Origin: Candidatus Zipacnadia bacterium
Lineage (GTDB): Bacteria; Armatimonadota; Zipacnadia; Zipacnadales; UBA5352
Length of the DNA stretch: 34,036 bases
Direction of reading: 5' to 3'
Assembly (NCBI GenBank): GCA_029821635.1
Contig: JALGSW010000045.1
Coordinates: forward strand, 1 to 34,036
The notes under the pieces are model-generated. The model ran no database searches, had not been told where the DNA came from, and saw only the letters and a list, made by a program, of their open reading frames with translations. The translations under genes were made by a program, and so were the position numbers. Below, piece after piece: positions 17,861 through 26,712 of the stretch (position 1 is its first letter; each line of letters begins with the position of its first letter).

Positions 17861-17893
17861 CACCTGTGGCGCGGGCTTCCAGCCTGCGGTCGT
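17861..17893 (-). repeat. GGCAGGATGCC-type palindrome (inverse, GGAAG loop)
   Basis: GCGGGCTTCCAGCCTGC, flanked by CACCTGTGGC and GGTCG. On the minus strand it reads GCAGGCTGGAAGCCCGC followed by GCCACAGG, which is the family layout with a slightly longer loop. It lies head to head with the copy at 17827, and the two could form one larger hairpin (CCACAGG / CCTGTGG). Confidence 0.65.
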
Positions 17894-17931
17894 TTGACCA
17901 ACTCGCAGGACTGAGCGCCGCTCGCGAGGAA

Positions 17932-17973
17932 TGAGACCTCCGTAGATGCCATCATTGGCTCGCGGAGGTCTCA
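17932..17973 (+). promoter_or_regulatory. Leader hairpin that sequesters the ribosome binding site
   Basis: TGAGACCTCCG (17932-17942) and CGGAGGTCTCA (17963-17973) are perfect inverted repeats of 11 bp with a 20-base loop. The right arm contains the GGAGG Shine-Dalgarno site, and the start codon begins 3 bases after the stem. In the mRNA this stem would hide the ribosome site, so translation of the second DUF4838 gene may depend on heat, a ligand, a trans RNA or an upstream ribosome. No known riboswitch family is recognised. Confidence 0.6.
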
Positions 17974-17975
17974 CC

Positions 17976-20426
17976 ATGTTCGCGCGCTCATGCGCCACAA
18001 TCGCCGTGCTCATCACCATCGCATCGCTCGTTTCCGCCGCGCCCGTCACCATCGTCGAGGATGGCGCGAGCGATTTCGCTATCGTCCACGCCCCCGATGC
18101 GGGGCTCTCCATCGTGCAGGCCGCCGCGGAGTTGCAGAGCTACATCCTGCGCGCGACCGGCGCCGAGTTGCCGATCGTCACGGACGGCCGCGAGCCCGCG
18201 ATCATCCTCGGAGCCGCCACCGGCCTCGACCTGGCCGACGTGCCGCTTGAGGGCTTCCGCATCGTCACCGGCGAGGGCAACGTGCTCATCGCCGGGCCGG
18301 ACACTCCTGAGGGCGAGCTGACCGCGCAGGGCGGCACTTCCCGAGGCACGCGCCACGGCGTGTACGTCTTCCTGGAGCGCTACCTCGGCGTTCGCTGGCT
18401 GATGCCGGGCGAGCAGGGCGACTACGTCCCTGAGGTCGCGACGCTGACCGTCCCCGAGACTGACCTGCAGGACGCCCCGTTCTTCCCGAACCGCCGCCTG
18501 CCCTACACGCAGTGGCTGCGGCCGGAGGTGAAGCGGTGGCTCGACCGGCAGCGCATGGCGCGCACGTATGGCCCCGAGGGGCAGTCGCTGCAGCTCTACC
18601 ACGGGCACAACTGGAAAGTGATCCCGCCGGAGGCCTTCGAGACGCACCCGGAGTGGTTCGCCGAGCACGGCGGCGCGCGCATGCCCCCGACCGGCCAGTA
18701 CAAGCTGTGCATCTCTAACCCCGAGGTGGTCGAGCAGTTCGCGCAGTCCGCGATGCAGCGCTTCGCCAACGGCGCCACGGTCTTCTCGCTCTCGCCCAGC
18801 GACGGCGGGGGCTGGTGTGAGTGCGCGAACTGCCGCGAGGGCTACTTCACGCCCGAGGGCGCCCGGCGGCAGGTCACCGGGACGATCCTGCGCTTCTACA
18901 ACGCGGTAGCCGAGCGCGTCGCGCCGGAGTACCCGGACGGCATCCTCTGCGGCTACGTCTATCAGGACTACGTCTACCCGCCGCCCGAGCCGATCCAGTT
19001 GCATCCGAATCTCTTCCTGGTCTGGGCGCCGAGCTTCGACTACGGCTTCCGCCTCTTCCGGCCCGAGGTGCAGGCGCTGTGGGAGAGGCTCGCGGACGAG
19101 TGGACGCAGAGCACCGAGAACATCTCGTACTACGACCTGCCCAACTGCGTGAGCAACTCGCTCGGAGCGCCGAACCCTCCGGGCGCTGAGATCCTCAGCT
19201 TCATCTACCCGCGCCTGAAGCAGCGCAACTTCAAGGGCGTCTACGTCTACGGCCACTCCGCGTGGGGCCACGCCGCGCTGATGAACTACCTGCTCGCGAA
19301 GCTCGCGTGGGACCCGGACGCGGACATCGCCGCGCTCACCGACGACTTCCTGCGCGCCTGCTACGCCGAGGGCGCCGAGGAGATCGGGGCGATCTACGCT
19401 CTCCTCGATGAGGCCACGAAGCAGTTCTTCCTCGCGAACGAGGGCGCGTCCTACAGCCTCACCGAGCAGTGGATACGTGAGGTCTACGCGGCGAACTTCC
19501 CGGAGATCGAGGGGCTCTACCGCGAGGCCGAGGCGAAGATCACCGACGAGGGCGCGCGTGTGCGGCTGGAGCGGCTGGGCATGAACCTGGCGCTGCTGCA
19601 TGAGAACCTGCGGCGCTTCCGAATGCTGGAGGAGCCGGGGGCCTCAAGCTTCTACCTCGACGACGTCGCCTACCTCGCCCTGGTCAACGAGAACCGCAAC
19701 TCGCTCTACGTCGCGCCGATGCGTGATCTGGACGCGCCCCCAGAGGTGAAGGTCGCGTACAGCGTGCAGGCGGTGGACGAGGTGCCCAACGCGGAGGAGG
19801 TGCCGGCGTTCCGGCTGCGCGGGAAACAGCACCTGATCCTGCGGGAGAACTCGCCCGGGCCCATCGGGCTGAAGATGCCGAGTATGATCGTGCGCGGCAC
19901 GCTGCCGACCTGCGTGATCTACGATGCGGACGCGAACGAGCTGCTCCGCGAGGTCTTCACGCGCGGGGAGCAGATCATCTTCGAGCCGACCGGCTCGGAC
20001 TACTACCACGCGATCATCCGCGCGGGCAGCGCGTTCTATGGGCTGCAGATTGAGGGCGCGGACTGGGCGATCCACGACCACCCCGAGGGCCAGGGCCTGC
20101 ACTTCCTCGGCCAGGTCGGGCCGATCTACGCGCACGTTCCGGAGGGTGCGGAGGAACTGGACCTGTGGCTGGCCGCATCGCCGCCGGGGGAGACGGCCGC
20201 GGGGACGCTCTATGCGCCGGATGGCCGCGAGGTCGCGCGCTTCGACTGCACCGCCAAGTCGATCGACGAGCAGCGCTTCCCCGTCGGCGCGGGCGACGCG
20301 GGCTGGTGGAAGCTCGTGCCGACTGATCCTGCGACCGGGGTCGTGGACGATGTCTGGGTCCACCGCCCGGGCGGAAGCTGGCTGGTGCTCGACCCGGAGC
20401 ACGCGCTGCTGGTGGGGGAGGAGTAG
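17976..20426 (+). CDS. DUF4838 protein 2 (exported)
   Basis: 816 residues. ATG at 17976 is preferred over 17946 because GGAGG lies 7 bases upstream and MFARSCATIAVLITIASLVS is a signal peptide. The layout matches protein 1: alpha/beta module (GREPAIILGA, GFRIVTGEGNVLIAGPD, GTRHGVYVFLERYLGVRWLMP), barrel with YHGHNW (208-213), KLCISN and SPSDGGGWCECANC (273-286), then a beta-rich end (VPEGAEELDL, GAGDAGWWKL). Similarity to protein 1 is visible at DNA level too (for example the stretch around GAGCCCGCGATCATCCTCGG), so it is a tandem duplicate. Its ribosome site is buried in a hairpin, unlike that of protein 1. It is followed by a palindrome and then, after a 95-base gap, the fucosidase gene. 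The reaction is unknown. Confidence 0.88.
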   Translation: MFARSCATIAVLITIASLVSAAPVTIVEDGASDFAIVHAPDAGLSIVQAAAELQSYILRATGAELPIVTDGREPAIILGAATGLDLADVPLEGFRIVTGEGNVLIAGPDTPEGELTAQGGTSRGTRHGVYVFLERYLGVRWLMPGEQGDYVPEVATLTVPETDLQDAPFFPNRRLPYTQWLRPEVKRWLDRQRMARTYGPEGQSLQLYHGHNWKVIPPEAFETHPEWFAEHGGARMPPTGQYKLCISNPEVVEQFAQSAMQRFANGATVFSLSPSDGGGWCECANCREGYFTPEGARRQVTGTILRFYNAVAERVAPEYPDGILCGYVYQDYVYPPPEPIQLHPNLFLVWAPSFDYGFRLFRPEVQALWERLADEWTQSTENISYYDLPNCVSNSLGAPNPPGAEILSFIYPRLKQRNFKGVYVYGHSAWGHAALMNYLLAKLAWDPDADIAALTDDFLRACYAEGAEEIGAIYALLDEATKQFFLANEGASYSLTEQWIREVYAANFPEIEGLYREAEAKITDEGARVRLERLGMNLALLHENLRRFRMLEEPGASSFYLDDVAYLALVNENRNSLYVAPMRDLDAPPEVKVAYSVQAVDEVPNAEEVPAFRLRGKQHLILRENSPGPIGLKMPSMIVRGTLPTCVIYDADANELLREVFTRGEQIIFEPTGSDYYHAIIRAGSAFYGLQIEGADWAIHDHPEGQGLHFLGQVGPIYAHVPEGAEELDLWLAASPPGETAAGTLYAPDGREVARFDCTAKSIDEQRFPVGAGDAGWWKLVPTDPATGVVDDVWVHRPGGSWLVLDPEHALLVGEE

Positions 20427-20430
20427 TCCC

Positions 20431-20503
20431 GTGGTGCGGGCGCCCTCGCCCGCACAGAGAGCGCCCGAACCTGACAGCGTGCGGACGAGGGCGTCCGCAC
20501 CAC
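20431..20503. repeat. 25-nt-arm palindrome, copy 2
   Basis: Arms 20431-20455 and 20479-20503 are inverted repeats matching at 23 of 25 positions with a 23-base spacer. Each arm folds on itself as a 9-bp stem (GTGCGGGCG/CGCCCGCAC and GTGCGGACG/CGTCCGCAC). It starts 4 bases after the DUF4838 stop and ends before the fucosidase ribosome site. Same family and same position relative to a stop codon as the copy at 507-560. Confidence 0.78.
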
Positions 20504-20521
20504 TGAAAAGGAGACAACACC

Positions 20522-21817
20522 ATGCCCGACCCTTACGCGTGGTTCAATGAGGCGAAGTTCGGGATGTTCCTGCACTGGGGACTCTACTCGCTGCTCGGGC
20601 TGGGCGAGCAGGTGCTCTTGCGCGGGCACCTCAAGCCCAGCGAATACCGGAAGCTCGCGGAGCGCTTCAGCGCCCCGAACTACGACGCGCATGAGTGGGC
20701 GCGGATGGCGCGCGACGCCGGGATGGGCTACATGGTGCTCACAACCAAGCACCACGACGGCTACTGCCTCTTCGACTCGCCCGGCTGGGAGTTCAGCGCG
20801 CCGCACACCGCCCCCGGCCGCGACCTCGTCGCCGAGTATGTGGAGGGCTGCCGCGCCGCGGGCCTGCGCGTGGGGATCTACTACTCGCTGCAGGACTGGA
20901 GCTTCCCGGTGATGTTCGACGGGCCGGACGCCGACCCCGACGAGCTTGAGCGCCTCGTGCAGAAGATACACGATGACGTGCGCGCGCTGTGCTCCAACTA
21001 CGGGCAGATCGACCTGATGTGGTTCGACGGGCGCTGGCCCCTGCACGACCTCTGGCGGCCGCTGGAGATCGACGACATCATCCGCGAGCTGCAGCCCGAC
21101 TGCATGATCACCGGCGACCGGCTGCACGGCGCGCCCGCGCAGTTCCCCGACAGCCCCTTCGCGCGCAACGACCGCCCCGGCTACATCGCCTCCAGCGAGC
21201 GGCGCATCGTGGCCTCCTCGGTGCCGGTGCCGTGGGAGGTCTGCGACATCAACCAGCACCGCTGGTGGGGCTACGTGAAGCACGATCATCACTACAAGAG
21301 CGCGACCGAACTCGTCTACCTGATGGCCGAGGCGCTGGGGCAGGGCGCGAACCTGCTGCTGAACTTCGGCCCGATGGGCTGCGGGGCCTTCCCGCAGCGC
21401 GCCCGCGAGCAGCTCGAGGGCCTCGGGCGCTTCACCGAGCGCAACGCGGAGGCGATCCACGACTCCGCCGGCGCCAACGGGCTCTTCGAGTACCTCGTCT
21501 TCGGTGACATGACGCGCAGCGGCGAGACGCTCTACCTGTGGGTGAAGTTCTGGCAGGGCGAGAGTTTTCACTTCGCAGGGCTCAGCAATGAGATCAGGGG
21601 CGCCCGTGTGCTCGGGCGGGATGATATCGAGGTGACGGTCGAGCGCGATGGCGATCACATCTATCTGCGTGGCCTGCCGGAGCTGCCGCCGGACCCGGAC
21701 ATCACGATCCTCGCGATCGACTGCGAGGGCGAGCCGCAGGCAACCGACTGGGGCCGCTACCGCCTGCACGGCGGCGACTACGACATGCGCGTGTGGCAGG
21801 ACTGGGTGAGGAGCTGA
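20522..21817 (+). CDS. Alpha-L-fucosidase (GH29)
   Basis: 431 residues. It removes alpha-linked L-fucose by a retaining mechanism. ATG at 20522 follows AAAAGGAG. GH29 landmarks are clear: KFGMFLHWG (12-20), the HHDG motif (77-80) within TTKHHDGYCLFDS, GIYYSLQDW (118-126), DLMWFDG (164-170), whose D169 fits the catalytic nucleophile, and LLLNFGP (278-284). A short C-terminal beta region follows. The acid/base residue of GH29 is poorly conserved and is not assigned. There is no signal peptide, so the enzyme is probably cytoplasmic and acts on imported oligosaccharides. It heads a tight plus-strand run (gaps 23, 17 and 31 bases) with two DUF4838 genes and the discoidin-barrel gene, the best functional clue for this locus. 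Confidence 0.93.
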   Translation: MPDPYAWFNEAKFGMFLHWGLYSLLGLGEQVLLRGHLKPSEYRKLAERFSAPNYDAHEWARMARDAGMGYMVLTTKHHDGYCLFDSPGWEFSAPHTAPGRDLVAEYVEGCRAAGLRVGIYYSLQDWSFPVMFDGPDADPDELERLVQKIHDDVRALCSNYGQIDLMWFDGRWPLHDLWRPLEIDDIIRELQPDCMITGDRLHGAPAQFPDSPFARNDRPGYIASSERRIVASSVPVPWEVCDINQHRWWGYVKHDHHYKSATELVYLMAEALGQGANLLLNFGPMGCGAFPQRAREQLEGLGRFTERNAEAIHDSAGANGLFEYLVFGDMTRSGETLYLWVKFWQGESFHFAGLSNEIRGARVLGRDDIEVTVERDGDHIYLRGLPELPPDPDITILAIDCEGEPQATDWGRYRLHGGDYDMRVWQDWVRS

Positions 21818-21840
21818 ACGGACTGCAGGGAGGCAGAGCA

Positions 21841-24282
21841 ATGCGCTGCTGGGCGGTTGTGCTGGCCGTGAGTGCGCTCGCGTTCCAGGTGCACGCCGAT
21901 GTCGCGCTGGTGCAGGAAGGGCGCAGTGAATTCGCCATCTACCACGCCGCGGGCGCTCCCTCCTCGGTGGTAGAGGCGGCCAGCGAGCTGCAGCACTACA
22001 TCCAGCGGGCCACCGGCGCGCGGCTGGAGATCACGACCGAGCCCGCCGACGCCATGATCTCCCTCGGGGAGAACGACGCCTCGCGCGCCGAGGGCCTCAG
22101 CGCCGCGGACATCCCCGTGGAGGGCTTCCGCATCGCCACGGGCGCGCAACGCATCTTCATCCTCGGTCCTGACACCGCTGATGATGCGCGGACACCCGGC
22201 GGTGGCACGTCAACGGGCACCCGCAATGGCGCGTACGAGTTCCTGGAGCGCTTCGTGGGAGTGCGCTGGCTGATGCCTGGCGAGCACGGAGACTACGTGC
22301 CCCGCACCGACACGCTGGTCATCCCGGAGACGGACCTGTCGGACGCCCCGGGCTTCGAGAACCGTCGCGTCCCGTACACCTCGGAGAAGACACCCGAGGG
22401 GCAGCAGTGGTGGCACCGCCAGCGCCTCGGCTGGAGCCTCTTCCTCTGGCACGGCCACTCGTGGGCCAACCGCATCGACGGGGCGCTCTACGATCAGCAT
22501 CCCGAGTGGTTCGCGATGAACGACGGCGTGCGCGTGCAGCCCAAGGGGATGTACAAGCTGTGCGTGACGAACCACGAGCTGAACCGCTACTTCGCCGAGC
22601 GGATCATCCGCAGCTTCGACCGCAACCCGGACGCCACGTGCGCGAGCATCTCCCCGGCCGACGGCAGCGGATGGTGCGAGTGCCCCGAGTGCAGCGCGCT
22701 CTACGAGACCGGCCCCGACGGGCTCACCTCGATCACCCCTGCGATCCTGCAGCAGTACAACGAGATCGCGCGCATCGTCGGTGAGAAGCATCCCGACCGG
22801 CTGGTGGCCGGTTACGTCTATGATGCCTACATCTGGCCGCCGTCGCAGCCGACCGGGCTGCAGCCGAACCTGTTCCTCGTGCTCGCGGCCAGCAACGTCT
22901 ACTGCTACAAGCTCTACCGGCCTGAGATGCGGGCCGAGTGGGAGCAGATCGCACAGGGATGGGCCGCGCTGACCGATCAGCTCGCCTACTACGACATCCC
23001 GGTGAAGCTGCTCGATGAGAGTGGCGCCCCGAATCCGGTCGGCCGGCCGATCCTCAAGTTCCTCTTCCCGCGGCTCAAGCAGCTCGGCTTCCGGGGCGTG
23101 TACAACTACGGTATCCCCGCATGGGGTCAGGGCGCTCCCGTGAACTACATGCTCGCGAAGCTCTCATGGGACCCGGACGGCGACGTGGACGCGATCTACG
23201 AGGACTTCTTCCGCTGTGCCTACGCCGAGGGCGGGGAGGCGGTGCAGCGCATCTACGACATCCTCGACGAGGTGATGGAGCGGCACTTCATCGACGAGGG
23301 AGGGGCCCGGGTGCCGGACCTGCCGATGCTGCGCGAGGTCTACGGCCCGAACTTCCCCGAGATTGAGCGCCTCTACCGGCAGGCCCGCGCCGCGATTACC
23401 GACCCGGACGCCCGCGCGCGCCTCGAGATGCTCGGGCAGAACCTGACGCTGCTGCACTTCACGCTCGCGACCGCCCGGCTGCTCGAAGATGAGGGCCCGT
23501 CGATCTTCCGCGCCTCCGACGAGACGATCCTCGGGCTCCTGGACGGGAGCGACGACTCGTTCGCGGTCGCCCGCACGAAGATCCGCGTTCCCGCCGCCGA
23601 CCGCGTGAAGCCGGTGCATACGCAGCCCGCGATGATCGAGACCGACCGCCGCGTGGAGCACTACAAGCTGCGCGGCGATCAGCACTTCATCCTGCGGCAG
23701 AGCGCTGAGGAGCCGGTGGAGGTCAGCTTCGTGACCGTGGACACGCGCGGGAAGCTCGTCCTCTGCTACGTCTTCAACGCGGCCGAGGAGCAGACGCAGC
23801 GGGCGTTGATGCGCACGGGCCAGCCGATCCGCATCGAGGGTCGGCCCGGGGATGTCTCGCACCTGGTCATCATGGGCGGCCACGCCAGCTACCACCCGAT
23901 CGTCAGCGGTGCCGACTGGGCCGTCGACGGGACGGTCCACCCGCGTGGGCTGCAGTTCCTCCAGCGTGTCACGCCCTGCTGGACACACGTGCCCGAGGGC
24001 GCCGGCACGGTGACCTTCGGCCTGCGCACGATGGCGCCGAAGGAAACCGCGGTCGCGACCATCTACGGCCCGTCCGGTACCGAGGTAGCCGCCCTGCGCA
24101 CGGTAGACGTGCCGAGGGACTTGCAGGCCGTCGAGGGCGCGCAGGCCGGGTGGTGGTGCATTGAGCCGGGACCGGACGATCCGGCGTTCTTCGACGATGT
24201 CTACGTGGGTGTGGGGGAGGAGCTTTCCGGCTTCGCGTCACTCGACCCCGCTCACGCGCTGATCGTCACACCGGCCGATTGA
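21841..24282 (+). CDS. DUF4838 protein 3 (exported)
   Basis: 813 residues. An upstream in-frame start at 21793 overlaps the fucosidase; ATG at 21841 is chosen because GGGAGG precedes it and MRCWAVVLAVSALAFQVHA is a signal peptide. N-terminal alpha/beta module (SVVEAASELQHYIQRATGAR, GFRIATGAQRIFILGPD, GTRNGAYEFLERFVGVRWLMP), DUF4838 barrel with WHGHSW (203-208), KLCVTN and SPADGSGWCECPEC (271-284), then the C-terminal beta region (VPEGAGTVTF, TMAPKETAVATIYGP) shared with proteins 1 and 2 but more diverged. Between SPAD and the cysteines it keeps D274 and C279, C281, C284. Probably translated with the fucosidase (23-base gap) and the next gene (17-base gap). Confidence 0.88.
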   Translation: MRCWAVVLAVSALAFQVHADVALVQEGRSEFAIYHAAGAPSSVVEAASELQHYIQRATGARLEITTEPADAMISLGENDASRAEGLSAADIPVEGFRIATGAQRIFILGPDTADDARTPGGGTSTGTRNGAYEFLERFVGVRWLMPGEHGDYVPRTDTLVIPETDLSDAPGFENRRVPYTSEKTPEGQQWWHRQRLGWSLFLWHGHSWANRIDGALYDQHPEWFAMNDGVRVQPKGMYKLCVTNHELNRYFAERIIRSFDRNPDATCASISPADGSGWCECPECSALYETGPDGLTSITPAILQQYNEIARIVGEKHPDRLVAGYVYDAYIWPPSQPTGLQPNLFLVLAASNVYCYKLYRPEMRAEWEQIAQGWAALTDQLAYYDIPVKLLDESGAPNPVGRPILKFLFPRLKQLGFRGVYNYGIPAWGQGAPVNYMLAKLSWDPDGDVDAIYEDFFRCAYAEGGEAVQRIYDILDEVMERHFIDEGGARVPDLPMLREVYGPNFPEIERLYRQARAAITDPDARARLEMLGQNLTLLHFTLATARLLEDEGPSIFRASDETILGLLDGSDDSFAVARTKIRVPAADRVKPVHTQPAMIETDRRVEHYKLRGDQHFILRQSAEEPVEVSFVTVDTRGKLVLCYVFNAAEEQTQRALMRTGQPIRIEGRPGDVSHLVIMGGHASYHPIVSGADWAVDGTVHPRGLQFLQRVTPCWTHVPEGAGTVTFGLRTMAPKETAVATIYGPSGTEVAALRTVDVPRDLQAVEGAQAGWWCIEPGPDDPAFFDDVYVGVGEELSGFASLDPAHALIVTPAD

Positions 24283-24299
24283 CCACGGGAGGGACCGTC

Positions 24300-26681
24300 A
24301 TGCTGTTGATCGCCACCGCGCTGCTGCTTACCGCCACCTGCGCCGCGTTCGCGCAAGAGCCGGTCATCGAGGTGCCGCCCGCTGAGCTGCTCGCGCCCGC
24401 CGCCAACGACTTCCAGCGCCGCGGGCCGGAGATCACGCTCGACGATACGTGGGAGGCGCTGATCCCGCCCGAGGGCGGGACGAAAAACCTCGCGCTCGGG
24501 CGCCCCTACCGCTACGTCCGCGAGCCGAACTACGGCGTCACTCGCGATGAGGGCGACGCCACGCAGCTCACCGACGGCGCGATCCTGACGGGCGATCACA
24601 TCTGGTACTCGAAGCAGGCCGTCGGCTGGACCGGCTGCGAGCCGCCTGCGATGGTCGTGATCGACCTCGGCGAGGTGCGGGCGATCGACGCCGTGGTGGC
24701 GCACGTGCAGGGCGGCGGCTCGCGGCAGGGGGGCCTGCGCTACCCGCGACGCTTCGAGGTCTACGTGAGCGATGACGAGGCCGCGTGGTATCGCGTGGAA
24801 AGTGTCGCCAAGCGCCAGCTCGCCGATCAGCAGGGCGCGCTCTTCGACCTCCCCGAGTCCGACAGCGTCTTCCCGCCCGGCGATCCGCACACCCACGCCT
24901 TCAACTTCGGCGACCTTGCCACCCGCGGGCGCTACGTCGCGCTGCAGATGTGGTTCGACAGCGCCTACATCGCGATGGATGAGATCGCCGTCACGGCTGG
25001 CGAGCACGACCCGGACGCCGTCGAGTTCGATGACGCGCAACAGGTCGAGTTGGTGCAGGAGGGCGTGGAGTTGCTCTATCCGCTGCCGTACCTCCAGGTC
25101 CCGACGAACCTCACCGGTGGCGTCAGGCTGACGGTGCGCGACTCGCGCGAGGACATGGACGGTTCAGTGACCTACCGCTTCGCGGTTCCGGTGGCGGTTG
25201 AGCTGGGTTGGCCGGGCGAGGAGGAGTTCGTTCGCGTCGAGACCAAGCGCGATGGCGCGGCGTACGCCGAGTACGCGCTGACGCTCAGCGGGAAGCAGAG
25301 CGCTCTGCGCTGGATGCACGTGCTGGCGAGCGCCCCGGACCTCGCACCGATGTACTTCCGCGCCGAGTGGGAGGGAGGCGCCCAGCCGTGGCAGACGCTT
25401 CCCCTGCGGGCGATCGAGATCCCGCAGGCGCCAGCACTGGAGCACCTGCTCTTCGCGCTCGGCTGGACCGGCCTCGGGATGCAGATGGATTGGCCCGGCC
25501 AGCCGGAGGTCCTACCGCACCTCGGCTTCACGCACGCATCGGTGGGCTCGTGGGAGACGCCGAGCGCGCTGGAGAAGCCTGAGGCCGCCGAGGGGCAGCG
25601 CTGGATCGACGAGGTCGCGCGCCCGGCGGGCCTCAAGCTCGTGATGACCGACTCGCCCTGGCACATCATGGAGGCCGTCTGGGGGCGCCAGGAGGGCTTC
25701 GCCGAAGCCTACATGCAGACCGACCCTCCGAAGAAGAGCCTGTGCCTGAGCTACCGGGGCGAGTACTTCCAGCGCGAGGTGCAGCGGCTGGTCGATCGCT
25801 TCCGCTTCCGCAGGCCGGAGGTCATCTTCTTCGACGTGGAGTGCTTCGGCGCGGCAGGGCGAGGACTGGCCGACTGTGCGCGCTGCGCGGCTATCGCGCG
25901 GGAACGCGGCGTCGATCCGAAGGACCTCGCGAGCGACCTTTTTGCTGAGGCCGCGACGGAGATCGCGAGCGCGCTGAACGCCGCGGCGGATGAGCTGGGC
26001 GTGCCGCAACCGAAGATCGGCTACTACCAGTGCGGGCCGGGCTGGGTCTATCACAACGTGCTGGACTTCAACAAGCTACACCCGGACGCGGCCCAGATCA
26101 GCAACCCAGAGTTCTACGCGGGCCTGTGGCCGCCGTGCGCGGCGCAGACGGTACGACATCACAAGCCCACCGACCCGAGTGTGCCGGTGGTGCTCTGGAC
26201 CTCGCCCGGCACCGGGAACTGGGACGGTGAGGCGCCCCCCGCGCGGCTCTTCGACAGCACGATGGAGGCGCTGTTCAACGGGGCGATCGGCCAGGTCTAC
26301 TACACGCCCGGCTACCTCTCGCCCGGTGACCTGATGGCCCAGGCGCATGCGGCAATCGTTGCCGCGCCGGTCGAGCAGATCATCGCCAACGGGGCGATCG
26401 TCGAGGGCACCGAGTGCCTGACCGAGGGCGGGCACGTCTCCGCGATCCGCTCGGGCGACGAAACGCTCGTGCTCATCGCCGACTACACGCGCATGGGACC
26501 GGCAGAGGTGACGGCGCGGCTGCCGGTCGACGCGCCCGCCGACGTAGTGGACCTGCTCACGCGCGAGGTCGTCGGCACGGTTTCGCCTGATGCGAACACA
26601 ATCACCGCGCAGATCGAGGGCGCCTACAGGTCACGGGCGTTCTACGTCGGAACGCGTTGGGATGAGCGGCATCCCGAGTAG
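24300..26681 (+). CDS. Secreted protein with F5/8 type C (discoidin-like) domain and TIM-barrel-like domain
   Basis: 793 residues. ATG at 24300 follows GGGAGGG (24287-24293) and opens a signal peptide (MLLIATALLLTATCAAFA). Residues about 62-225 fit a galactose-binding/discoidin domain: NLALGRPYR, QLTDGAI, VVIDLGEVRAIDAVVAHV, then YPRRFEVYVSDDEAAWYRV. A beta region to about 380 is followed by a barrel-like domain with TDSPWHIMEAVW, VIFFDVECFG (508-517) and ADCARCAAIARERG (C526, C529). The order of an acidic residue, a CxxC, a helix, then KIGYYQ resembles the DUF4838 core, so it may be a remote relative (inference). Operon position between two DUF4838 genes supports a role on the same glycan, perhaps binding plus cleavage. 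No catalytic residue can be assigned. Confidence 0.8.
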   Translation: MLLIATALLLTATCAAFAQEPVIEVPPAELLAPAANDFQRRGPEITLDDTWEALIPPEGGTKNLALGRPYRYVREPNYGVTRDEGDATQLTDGAILTGDHIWYSKQAVGWTGCEPPAMVVIDLGEVRAIDAVVAHVQGGGSRQGGLRYPRRFEVYVSDDEAAWYRVESVAKRQLADQQGALFDLPESDSVFPPGDPHTHAFNFGDLATRGRYVALQMWFDSAYIAMDEIAVTAGEHDPDAVEFDDAQQVELVQEGVELLYPLPYLQVPTNLTGGVRLTVRDSREDMDGSVTYRFAVPVAVELGWPGEEEFVRVETKRDGAAYAEYALTLSGKQSALRWMHVLASAPDLAPMYFRAEWEGGAQPWQTLPLRAIEIPQAPALEHLLFALGWTGLGMQMDWPGQPEVLPHLGFTHASVGSWETPSALEKPEAAEGQRWIDEVARPAGLKLVMTDSPWHIMEAVWGRQEGFAEAYMQTDPPKKSLCLSYRGEYFQREVQRLVDRFRFRRPEVIFFDVECFGAAGRGLADCARCAAIARERGVDPKDLASDLFAEAATEIASALNAAADELGVPQPKIGYYQCGPGWVYHNVLDFNKLHPDAAQISNPEFYAGLWPPCAAQTVRHHKPTDPSVPVVLWTSPGTGNWDGEAPPARLFDSTMEALFNGAIGQVYYTPGYLSPGDLMAQAHAAIVAAPVEQIIANGAIVEGTECLTEGGHVSAIRSGDETLVLIADYTRMGPAEVTARLPVDAPADVVDLLTREVVGTVSPDANTITAQIEGAYRSRAFYVGTRWDERHPE

Positions 26682-26712
26682 AGCCGTTCCCAATCTGAGG
26701 AGGCCATCGCCG

